Source: Zygnema cylindricum
Taxonomy: Eukaryota > Streptophyta > Zygnematophyceae > Zygnematales > Zygnemataceae
Reading direction: 5' to 3'
Assembly (NCBI GenBank): GCA_037447655.1
Contig: JBBHKE010000769.1
Location: 35,729 to 99,728 of the forward strand
DNA length: 64,000 bases
Shown: piece after piece, positions 55,250 through 64,000 of the stretch
How the letters are laid out: each line of letters opens with the position of its first letter
How positions within the stretch are numbered: position 1 is the first letter of the stretch
The notes under the pieces: model-generated
What the model saw: only the letters and a program-made list of their open reading frames with translations
Told to the model about the DNA's origin: nothing
Databases searched by the model: none
Program-made: the position numbers and the translations under genes

Positions 55250-55820
55250 TTTAATGATCCTAAGAAGAGGATTGGGAGGCAAAGAGAGAGTCCTAGAGAT
55301 ATCAGGTAGGAACAAGGTTTGTTTCATTTGGGAGCACACTGACATCACTACTTAGATTGATGCCAGTTATTGGGATGCACCTATGAGAAGATGCACTTCT
55401 AGGTGTGTTTTGTATGTTGTGGAAGGTGCTTGCTTTTGGAGCAGTAAGCAGCAAAAGGTGATTGCTCAGTCTACTATAGAGGCTGAGTACATGGCCTCTT
55501 GTTCAGCTATGAAAGAGTTGATGTGGGTCAAATCCTTGTTACAAGAACTGGGGTATATGAAGAAAGGAGTGAATGAAGTTTTTTGTGATAATCAAGTTGC
55601 CATTGCAATTGCAACCAATCCAAAGTATCATTTAAAAGCTAAACAAATGGAGATAAGATTGAGTTTTGTGAGGGAAAAAGTAGAAAATAAAATTGTGAAT
55701 CTCGTGTATAGGTTTGATGAAGAAATGGTGGCTGATATGATGACCAAACCTGTGCCATCTCCCAAGTTAAAGTATTGTAGGGAAAAGTGTGGACTAAAAG
55801 AGAAGTTAAAACTAGATTAG
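55250..55820 (+). pseudogene. copia-D RNase H
   Basis: The long frame 55383-55820 has MRRCTSRCVLYVVEGACFWS, IEAEYMASCSAMKELMWVKS, FCDNQVAIAIATNPKYHLKA and ends MVADMMTKPVPSPKLKYC then GLKEKLKLD. The preceding TTWSDAS region (55250-55382) is broken by stops. Confidence 0.87.
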
Positions 55821-55832
55821 AAATAAAGGGAG

Positions 55833-55985
55833 AGTTGAAACAACTAGTTTTTTAGAGTATTTTATAGGTATGAATAGATTAGTGAAAAAAGAAAAAAAAA
55901 ACGTAGACCATCGGCCTCTATCTCTTCTCTCTATCCCCCATACTTGTTATAGTCACTGAAGAAGAGAGAAAATGGTGGAGGATTT
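55833..55985 (+). repeat. copia-D 3' LTR, truncated
   Basis: Starts agttgaaacaactag after the tract aaataaagggag and matches the first 150 bases of the 5' LTR, then ends abruptly. Confidence 0.8.
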
Positions 55986-55987
55986 CA

Positions 55988-56681
55988 GGTGTCTCTATGT
56001 GTTAACTCGAAATTTAGTTTGTGACGATTCTATGTGTTGACAATACCCATGGCGACTATCAGCGTGAACAATCTGTCTTTGACGCACTGTATTTTTTTGA
56101 AATTTTTTGAAGTGTCTTAAGACACATCGTAATTTTGAAACGATTTGGCTTGTCCCATGTCAATGTGTGACATCATAGACGTACAACCTTATAGCCATGG
56201 CTATAAAACATGCCTTTGCGTTAACTTCTCTTGTCCGACCGCCATGACTTTGCAAATTTGTCACCTTCGCAGATTTTTCAGCTGTGCGTGAAATGACATG
56301 CAGCCTCGAGACCCCTACAAAAAAAAATCGTTCAAAATGCGTACAAACAAAAATCGAACAACCCCGTACTTTTTTTCAGTCATCAAAAACATTTGAAAAC
56401 TTTTCACACGTGGGAATATTTTTTCATATTTGTGTAGATGGATTTACTTAGCTTAAAACACAGTGCCGATGTGTTTTATGATAAGTTTGAATATGACGTG
56501 AAAGTAGGTCGAAAAAACGCAAGACGCCAAATTTTCGTACATCCTAATTTCGAGAATGACGCAAATTGTACCCTACAAATTTGCGATTACTTTGTACAGT
56601 CGTAACTTTGGCAATACGACGCTAAGTTTGAAAGGAAAACGGCAGAAAATAACCCGAACTTAGCCACATGGGGCCATACCC
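55988..56681. mobile_element. possible degenerate Harbinger-like MITE (copy 4)
   Basis: The left end aggtgtctctatgtgttaac and right end ccacatggggccataccc resemble, in inverse, the TTA-flanked MITE ends. The length (about 694 bp) equals that of copy 3, and the interior shares gaaag.aaacggcagaaaataac-like words with 12870-12930. No target duplication is visible. Confidence 0.35.
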
Positions 56682-57960
56682 TAAGTTAAAAGCGAACATG
56701 TGCTCTCACATTGTTGCTTACAAAAGGTGAGAAAGTGATTCTACGCAACACTTTTATTTACATGTGGTTTTGGCAACTTTGTTAGCGTAAATCTTTGCGG
56801 CCGTGTGAATTGTTCATTTTATTATGACGATTGACGTTTGCAAGCGCGGCAAATTTTTTACCGGTTGTAACAATATTTTGAAAGTCAAAGTTGTTCAACT
56901 AATAGACCGTCAAATTTAAACTCAACCGTACTTTCCTTCTACCAATGCGCACTTAAAATGTACAATATTTGACAAGGTGACGGAAAAGATTATGCGTAAC
57001 CAGAGAAGTCACTACCATGATCAATTCCTTTTTTTTTACGTCAATTAGTTGTACGTTAACCTTGACTAGGTTCTCAGATTAATAATGCACTAGAGCGGAT
57101 TAATAATGCACTAGAGCGGGAATATGTAGCATAAACGTCTTAGTTTCTAGTCACATCGTCCATAAAGAGATTCGAACGCGGCTCAGTTGACCCAAAATCG
57201 TATTGATTCAACTGCGGCAAATTTAAGTCAGTACATGTATTTAAGATATTAAATTGCAGTATGCTACATCTCCTTACATCAAACTATTAATATGGTTCTT
57301 AATTTATCGTTTACAATAATGTACCCGTTAGTAACAAGAGTTCAATACAAACCCACGTTTATGACTTTACCAACATGTTTTGTAAACATTTCATGGATAT
57401 TTTTGTTAACAACAGTTTAATGTGTGCATACCCATAAAACTTTTAGTTGGAGTGTATTAATTATTTCCATTTTCTTTCTTTCTTCACACGAAGTTCTAAC
57501 ATGTACACAAACATTTATTCTTAGGATGCCCTGTAGAGTTGATGGTGGCATTCCAAACACAAGTTTAAACATTTGTTCATATAAGGCGCAGACCTTTATG
57601 TCCCAATTGTTAAACTTATCAACCTTGTTAAAATATTTAATTTTTAACGTTTTTGTTGCAATGGAACCTTGTTGCTACAATTTTATTGTTTATTTTCATT
57701 ACAATAATAAATGGTGTGGTTTTGGTGTGCGCAATGTAATAAACAACATTTCATTAAAAAAAACTATGTATTTACGCTTTATGTTTAGGGTTAATTGTAG
57801 CGTATTAATTTTCATGTTTTAATAATTCCGAAGATTTTAGTTAATATTATTTGATTTTCTATATGGTTCGGTTTTAAAAGGTTAAGTAGTAATATATGAA
57901 GTTAGTACTTGCATATTTTGTGATCCATGTGGTTGGTTATATTTTTCACCAATTAATTTT
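56682..57960. other. AT-rich intergenic DNA
   Basis: 56800-56965 is the inverted copy of 50225-50385. A 25-bp direct duplication (gattaataatgcactagagc) occurs at about 57078-57118. The 132-codon frame at 57424-57822 is AT-rich with no recognised domain and I do not consider it a gene. Confidence 0.45.
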
Positions 57961-58930
57961 AAACATATAATGAGGTTTGTACAATTCGTGTTCGGACCAC
58001 ATTTTTATTAACATACCATATTTCAGTGAACATACGTAGATGAACTGAAGTACACTACAACCAATTTGCGAGGCAAACCGATTAGACATTGACCAGCACA
58101 AACAATCGGTCAATCGACCGTTTAGTCATACATTGGCGGTTACTTTAAATTTGAGGGTGACCTAATCTATAAAAAAAATTGTAAACGTATAATCCTTTTT
58201 GTTATTGGTTGATTCAACCCTATAAGTTTCTATTAAGGCGTAAAAACTGTGTTTTTTTTCGGTTTACTTAAAATATGTAATGAGGTTTCACATACAAATG
58301 CGTGTTCAGTCCACTGTTTTAAACAACATACCCGTTTTTCTATTGAACAAACAATAATTGACTACAAAGAACCACAATAACCCGTTTGCGGGCTAACGCA
58401 AATAGATATCAACCAACACACTAAATCGAGCAATCGGCCATGTAGGCATAAGTTGGAGGTTACATTTTTTTTTAATTTGATATATATTTCAACAAACTTG
58501 GTAAATGTATAACTCCCTTTCATTGGGTCTTAGAATCATATAAATTACTATAACTGCGTAAAAACCGTGCTTTTCAACAATTTACTTAAAACAAATAACA
58601 AGATTTTATATACAAATGCACGTTTATACCACTATTTTTAAAACGTACCTATTGGCCTATTGAGCATAAGATATGTGAAATACAAAGCATCATAATAATC
58701 CATTTGCGGGCTAAACGAATTAGATATCCACCAACACACACAATCGACCAATCGACAGTTTAGTCATACATTGGTGGACACTAAAGAATCTTAGGGTGAT
58801 CAAGTCAATAACAAACTTTGCAAACGTGTAAGCCTTTTTTTTATTGGTTGTTGCAACCCAAAAGATTACTAACATACGTTCATTACAACGAGGTTCTCGT
58901 AACATACTAGGCAAAAGACGTAAAAACGTA
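57961..58930. repeat. tandem repeat of about 310 bp, three diverged copies
   Basis: Units start near 57961, 58269 and 58588. Each contains, in order, an aaaca/tataatgaggttt-type start, a tgcgggctaacg-type word, caaccaacacacaatcg, a catacattggnggttac-type word, and aaacgtataa. Divergence is substantial. Confidence 0.75.
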
Positions 58931-60120
58931 TGTTACTATATTAGTGGTGTGTTTGGTAGATATTTTGCATCAATAAACAGTACATGTCATTTTTTAAATA
59001 TAAGTTGTTGTTAACATTAATACACACGATGTTCACCCCAATCATAGATAGTAGTACAGTTATTTGGTTGTTTGCGTTTGTGTGGAACAAAATATCATCG
59101 TGAACATTTCAAACAAAGTATTTACGTGGCTTGCAAAATGTTAACAAAATCAAAAAGTTAAAGTCAAAACTATAATATAAACCAAATCCAAGTACACCAA
59201 TAAAATAACCATATCTCTATTCTACTCATGGTTACTTCTAAGTTAACACGTGATTGCACGTAACTTCTTTAATTTTTGAAATGGTAACAACTTTCGCGAA
59301 ATATTCCCTCTCATCTACTCCGTGTTTTTAAACTGGTTGAGTATATATAGCTATATTCTCTTTCAACTTTGTTGAGCTCTCATAAAACAACTATATTATA
59401 AGTATTTCTAAATAATGTATTGTATTTGTTAAGTAGTACCCTGTAACGTTCATTAAATTTAGACACAATTCACAATTGTAAGACATCCGCCCCACCATGA
59501 TCCATCTCCGTATATCCATACCGAAAATAAAGAACATGGTTTTTTGTATTAGTTTTTTTATTTTATTCAATAAAAACTTGATTTCATGACAATTAAATAT
59601 ATATAGTGGTACTCGTTAAATATACATTCAACATTGACATTACTTCATTGCTTTCTACCCTCTATCCTTTCTAATTGGCCCAATCTATAAAAAATGCACT
59701 AAGGTCAAAAAAAGTTGGTGTAACAAATGGTGTGAAATGACAAAGAGAAGGAGAGGCATTGGTAAACGTGGAAGGTTAAGAAAGAGAATTTGTGGAATGA
59801 ACAAAAGAGGTAGAGGCAGCATGGGTATAGATAGAAAGCTGGGAAAGAGAAGTTTTGGAATGAATTGATGAATCGTAAAATAAAACAGCTGGGTGCAAAT
59901 GAATGTAGAAGCATAGAAGATAAAACACACTTAAGAGAAAGTTAACCCCATGGGAGCCAATATATTTATAGGAGAAGTTTTACATAATTTCTTCTCACTC
60001 TCAGCACTTATTAAAACACTTAATTATATCCAAGATAATTTCTATTAACTGGTTAAACTCCTTTTACTTCTACATATATTTCGCGTAGGACTAATGCTAC
60101 GCGTGAGGCTCCATTAAAGA
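58931..60120. other. AT-rich intergenic DNA, no gene recognised
   Basis: Between about 59685 and 59930, purine-rich agagg and agaaag words give open frames on the minus strand rich in Phe and Leu, which is a composition effect. No motif is recognised. Confidence 0.45.
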
Positions 60121-60470
60121 AAAGTGGTGTTGTTTTCTAAATAAGGTACCTTTTTGTACTAAGTCGTACTATTTTTTTGTTTTTTTTGTGAAACATGTCT
60201 ATTGGAGATTCCGCAAGATTCTCTAAAATTTTGGGCAAAAATGTCGACCGTCCAATTTTGAGTTTTCGAAGCAAACGCTCCCTCTATCAAGTGTCTAGAG
60301 AGTCTCCTCAACTTTCCTATAAGGAGACTTACCACAAACTAGATGTATCTATTCGCACACTTCGAAACAAAAGATATGATCCACGACAGACAAGATTGCA
60401 ACCTAACATTTGGCAAAGGCCATGTGCATTTCTATAGACTAGATTCAAATCGACCGGAAGGGACAAAAAA
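60121..60470. repeat. partial copy of the ggtaacc element
   Basis: Words ggtgttgttttct, gtactaagtcgtacta and gagattccgcaagattctct, with a ccgtccaattttgag-type word, parallel 4860-5010 of copy 1 in order. Terminal ggtaacc is not present. Confidence 0.6.
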
Positions 60471-60822
60471 ATATTTATTGGAGGATGTCATCTGACGCTT
60501 CTGTTCTTTTGCGGAAAGGACTAAAATTTTGTTGTCTCCATTGACTCACATAATTTTTAGCCTATGTAAAGCCTTTAAGATAATATATGCCCCTCCCACT
60601 TTCCCAAGGAATAAGTGCCACCCTGGGCACAGAGGTATTCTGACCACCCTCACTCGTGTGAGGGCTTGACTCTCCTGATCGGAACGCAAAAAGAATCACA
60701 AAGTTTAATCCCCTGAGCAGTAAGTTATGGATGGCCAAAGAAATCATATAATCATAAAAAGTCACCTAAAGAGAGGTGCCTCAAAAACGCTAAGTCCTTG
60801 AGCCCCTACTCACAACTACCTA

Positions 60823-61110
60823 CTATTGAACCTTAGACTAATCAAAAGACTGTAGAGTACAAGAAGGTTTAGTGGCCGATGTACTTTTTGGATGTCTATT
60901 GAACCCTGGACTAATCAAAAAAGTACAAGAAGGTTTAGTGGTCGATGTACTTCTTGGATGTCTATTGAACCCTGGACTAATAAAAAAACTGTAGAGTACA
61001 AGAAGGTTTAGTGGCCGATGTAATTTTTGGATGTCTATTTTACGACATAACCTCCTTGTTGACGCAAGTGGCCGATGTACTTCTTAGACGTCTATTGTCC
61101 GACATGGTCT
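60823..61110. repeat. 66-73 bp tandem repeat inside copia-E LTR
   Basis: Units start at 60823, 60896 and 60962 with ctattgaaccctggactaat and end ttggatgt. A fourth partial unit (gtggccgatgtacttcttag) follows. Confidence 0.92.
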
Positions 61111-61404
61111 CCTGGTTGACGCCTGGCAGCTTGGGAGCTATGGTTCCTCCTTCCATCTTTTTTGGCATCCAATGATGTCATGCCACGTGGCATTGCGTGC
61201 AGCTATTTCCGAAAGCCGTTAATAGTTCACTCTGGTTTGACGGTTGTGATAATAGCCTTTCGATCAAATAATTTACGCGGTTCGATTTGCGTTCGCGCTC
61301 ACGGTAGATTACATGTGAAGTTTTGTCAATTTGTGCTGTTAGATGAAAACATCGTCGAATAACTCTTTATTAATTTATCAATCTCTAGATGTCTAACTCT
61401 TCAT

Positions 61405-61475
61405 CAAAGAATTAACGGATCGGACAATAAGGTACTATGGATTATGAAGGACATAGGATCAAATCCGGGTCTAAC
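61405..61475 (+). other. antisense tRNA-like block in copia-E 3' LTR
   Basis: attaacggatcggacaataa followed by ggtac (A-box-like) and ggatcaaatcc (same B-box-like word as copia-A). It lies 129-199 bases from the LTR start, antisense to the element. Weaker than in the other LTRs. Confidence 0.4.
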
Positions 61476-61614
61476 TAATATTTCGGTAATCTTTTAGTTT
61501 GTCTGTGTGTCATTCTAACTATAGCAGCAGTAATGGTGACTTTCTTTCTCTTCCTCTCTAGAGTCTAAACTAAAAAGTGAATATTAATTACTTATGTTGA
61601 ACACTCCACTTAAT

Positions 61615-62229
61615 TCTTAATTTTTATCTCAGCCTTCTTTTTGACAAAGCTTTGTCTGATATCCATATGTTGGCTTTGAAATGGTGTTATGGATTAGCTG
61701 CAATAGAGATAGCACTTTGATTATCAGAGAAGACCTTTTGAGTTATTGACTTCATGAACTCAAGTTCTTTAAGAAGAGATTTTACCCATATTAATTCTTT
61801 GGTGGCAGCACAGGAAGCCATGTACTCAGCCTCCATAGTGGACTGAGCACCTACTTTCTGATGTTTGTTATTCCAACAATATGCACCGGATCCAATTTGC
61901 AACATATATCCAATTGTACATTGCCTTAAAGGCACATCCCTTTAACTAGCATCACTCCAAATAGTGATGTCACTGTGCTTCCCTCCCAAACGGAACCACA
62001 ATTCCCTTGTTCCCACCAAATATCTCATCACTCTTTTGGCTCTTTCCTAGTCTTTTTTCCATGGTTCATTTAGACTTTTACTAAGGACACGTACTGTGGC
62101 AACAATATCCGGGCGGGTACAATTCATTAAGTAAATTAAACTGGCTAGAATCTGGCAATAATGAATCCTTTCCATAAAACTATTTTTTTCTTCCTCATCC
62201 ATCTCATCTTGCTTCCTCTTCACTCCCAT
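61615..62229 (-). pseudogene. copia-E RNase H
   Basis: Frame 61687-61935 reads MPLRQCTIGYMLQIGSGAYC, MEAEYMASCAATKELIWVKS and FSDNQSAISIAANP. In the last, the usual C-D-N-Q is S-D-N-Q, which leaves the catalytic Asp in place. Frame 62047-62229 has the connection region, ASLIYLMNCTRPDIVATVRV. Stops lie between the frames. Confidence 0.87.
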
Positions 62230-62960
62230 CGCATACTTTTTTTCAATCCATAGGAGTGGTGCATCTGTTTCTTTTCTCTATATGAAATTTTTCTAGCACA
62301 TTACCGATAGTTTTTTTTTGAGTAAGTCATATAATCCTATTCCCTGTATCCCTCTCCATTTGAATCCCCAAAATGTAATTTACTTTGTTCAGATCTTTTA
62401 TGTCAAACTGGTTTCTCAGGTCCTGTTTTAGTTTGTTAATCTTATCTAAAAACTTGCTTAAGACTAAAAAATCATCCACATAAATAGAAATAAATATCAC
62501 TCCATTCTCATCCTCAAATAGATATTTGGAGTTATCTGAACTAATTTTGATATACCCTAATCATGTTAGAAGTTTGTCCAACTTTATGTTCCATTGTGGA
62601 GGGGCATGTTTAAGGCCATAAAGTGATTTTATCAGTTTGCATACCTTCCTTTCTTCTCCAATTTCCACGAGTCCCTTCGATTGCCTCATGTGGATTTCTT
62701 GTTTCAACCCTCCATGTAAACAAGCAGTTATAAAATCCATCTCGTGTATTTCCATATCCTCTGCTGCAGCTAAACTTTAGAGGATCTCACTAAAGGAAAT
62801 CTGATGAAACTTAAGAGGATTCTGACTGAAGGAAATTTGACAAAATCTGACAACTGGTGCAAAGGTTTTTTCTTAGTCTATTCCTTCTTTCTCAGTAAAA
62901 CCTTTAGCAACAAACTTAGCTTTGTATATTTTACTGGTATCATTTGGGTTTAGTTTGGGC
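62230..62960 (-). pseudogene. copia-E reverse transcriptase
   Basis: IYVDD is encoded at 62471-62485 on the minus strand. Frame 62561-62755 reads MEIHEMDFITACLHGGLKQE (first Asp kept), SKGLVEIGEERKVCKLIKSL and YGLKHAPPQWNIKLDKLL. A short stretch near 62775-62845, with ggaaatttgacaaaatctga-like words, is partly duplicated. Stops are frequent. Confidence 0.83.
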
Positions 62961-64000
62961 TTAAAACCCACTAACATCCAATCTGTTTTGGTTCGGTGGA
63001 CAACCTACCAACTCCCATGTATTAGCTTCCATGATGGAGGCCATTTCTTCATTGATGGCAGTGATCCACCGCTTGGGATATTTATGGCCTCGAAGTATGT
63101 TTGAGGTTCATCTGGGTGAGACAATTTTGTAAATGGGTTATTTACCTGTCTTTCTTAAGCTGTTTACTACTTCTTCTTCCTCCTTCAAAATTTGATGCGG
63201 GTATGGAAAGCATCATCGGGTTTCGTTTAGAAAGATTTTCAGCTCTCGTATCTTCCAATTTTGGTGCTATATCAAGTTTCTCATTGGTTTCCACTTTGTA
63301 TTATGGCGTTACCTCCGATGGTGTTTTTTCCTCATTCTCCTTTGGTAGATCTGCAAGATTTTCCATTTCTCTATCTTCCTTGTCTTCATTTTCAAATTCA
63401 AAGTCAAAAAACTGATGCGGTTGAAATATGAAGTTGACTTCCTTATTAAATTTGAATGGATCAATGGAATTTACTTCATTCATTGCCACTATGTGTTTTA
63501 CCAAAATGATATCTCTCTTTTTCAAGTCATACACTCGGTATCTTTTTGTGCACTTTTCATATCCTACAAAATATCTTGGTTTTCCTCTTCCCTCTAGCTT
63601 CTATTTAGTCTTGTAGGAATCCAAATTGTAGACTTGACTTCCGAATACTCTCAAACTAGACAAATCTAGCTTTTTTCTTGTCCACCTCTCATACGGAGTT
63701 TCCTCCTTATTTGTTGAAGTTAAGACTCTATTTTTGATGAAATTAGCATAGTTCATAGACTCGGCCCAAAACTACAACTCTATCCTCTTATCACTTAACA
63801 TACTTGTGAACATATCTCCTAATGTTCTATAAGCTCTTTTCTGCTACTCCATTTTGTTCCGGATTGTAGGGAACAGTTTTCTCATGATGAATTCTTTTTT
63901 CTTTAAGAAATTCCTCAAATTCCATTAAGGTGTTTCATTTCCCATTATCAATTCTTATCTCTTTTATTGAGGTTTCATGTAGTTTTTCACTCCATACTTT
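62961..64000 (-). pseudogene. copia-E linker and integrase, incomplete
   Basis: Frame 63301-63534 reads MYDLKKRDIILVKHIVAMNE and the acidic linker, matching the region after the integrase core in copia-A (YDLKREDIILVKHLVVMDE). Up to the window edge the minus strand encodes diverged TPYERWT, LSxSLxVFGSQVYNLD and NKMEVAEK-like pieces with stops. It is cut by the edge. Confidence 0.8.

Larger units (their letters stand above)
50461..55985 (+). mobile_element. Ty1/copia LTR retrotransposon copia-D, decayed
   Basis: A 1-kb 5' LTR (TGTTGAAAT...AAATTGCA), primer-binding site, gag to RNase H in copia order, polypurine tract, and only about 150 bp of 3' LTR. Proteins resemble copia-A/C but are clearly diverged, so this is a related family. 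Stops and frameshifts are numerous. The truncated 3' LTR leads straight into a possible MITE at 55988. Confidence 0.88.
60530..61603 (-). repeat. copia-E 3' LTR
   Basis: The inner boundary is firm: on the minus strand aattaagtggag precedes TGTTCAACATAAG. The outer boundary near 60530 is estimated by comparison with copia-A, where accctgggca/ccaccctgg and cccctgagcagtaagttatg are shared. It contains a tandem array and a tRNA-like block. Confidence 0.75.
60530..64000 (-). mobile_element. Ty1/copia LTR retrotransposon copia-E, cut by window edge
   Basis: The minus-strand order RNase H, RT, linker, integrase from left to right is the 3' half of a copia element, with its 3' LTR at the left. Gag, protease and 5' LTR lie beyond the window. 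Protein fragments are related to copia-A/C/D but diverged, with many stops and shifts. Confidence 0.9.

Noticed and set aside
57424-57822. 132-codon frame rich in Phe, Ile and Asn
   Set aside because: Composition follows the AT-rich DNA; no signal, domain or coding bias seen.

Overview
The window looks like nuclear DNA of a land plant, from a transposon-rich, gene-poor intergenic or heterochromatic region. The support is indirect. Five Ty1/copia elements and one chromodomain-type Ty3/gypsy element dominate it. Their primer-binding sites match plant initiator-Met tRNA, small terminal-inverted-repeat elements are abundant, and tagggttt (telobox-like) words occur near 31 kb. I cannot name the species, and I found no convincing host protein gene, rRNA, genuine tRNA gene or CRISPR array.

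Layout. 0-2.2 kb: AT-rich, with a weak coding-like fragment at the left edge. 2.2-4.8 kb: a GC-richer tandem repeat, an A-rich microsatellite and a zinc-finger/reverse-transcriptase fragment of a non-LTR retrotransposon. 4.8-5.6 kb: a TIR element (family ggtaacc). 5.68-12.14 kb: copia-A, minus strand, complete with TSD CACCG. 12.15-14.48 kb: small TIR elements and a 48-bp palindrome. 14.48-22.27 kb: a gypsy element with almost identical LTRs and TSD GTTTG, inserted inside a second ggtaacc element. 22.4-32.3 kb: small TIR elements, minisatellites, a 10-N gap and palindrome-dense repeats. 32.34-37.87 kb: copia-B, minus strand, TSD GTGAC. 37.88-38.39 kb: a two-monomer higher-order satellite. 38.8-43 kb: paired families of TIR elements. 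43.68-50.13 kb: copia-C, plus strand, TSD CGGCC, same family as copia-A. 50.46-55.99 kb: copia-D, plus strand, heavily decayed. 56-60.5 kb: AT-rich, with a tandem repeat of about 310 bp. 60.5-64 kb: copia-E, minus strand, running off the right edge.

Three threads link the copia elements. (1) In A, B, C and D the primer-binding site next to the 5' LTR is complementary to the anticodon arm of initiator-Met tRNA, the half-tRNA mode known from Drosophila copia. In A, B and D this site is also in frame with gag and reads V-(M/I)-G-P-P; in B the gag start codon lies inside the LTR. (2) LTRs of A, C, D and E carry an antisense tRNA-like block with A- and B-box-like motifs at a similar offset, although D and E differ strongly from A and C. 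(3) Every polyprotein is broken by stops or frameshifts. In the gypsy element the breaks are mostly single-base changes at homopolymers despite near-identical LTRs, so part of the damage may be consensus error.

Many boundaries rest on TSDs, TIRs and LTR ends read directly from the sequence. Family names rest on recognised protein motifs, not on database searches.
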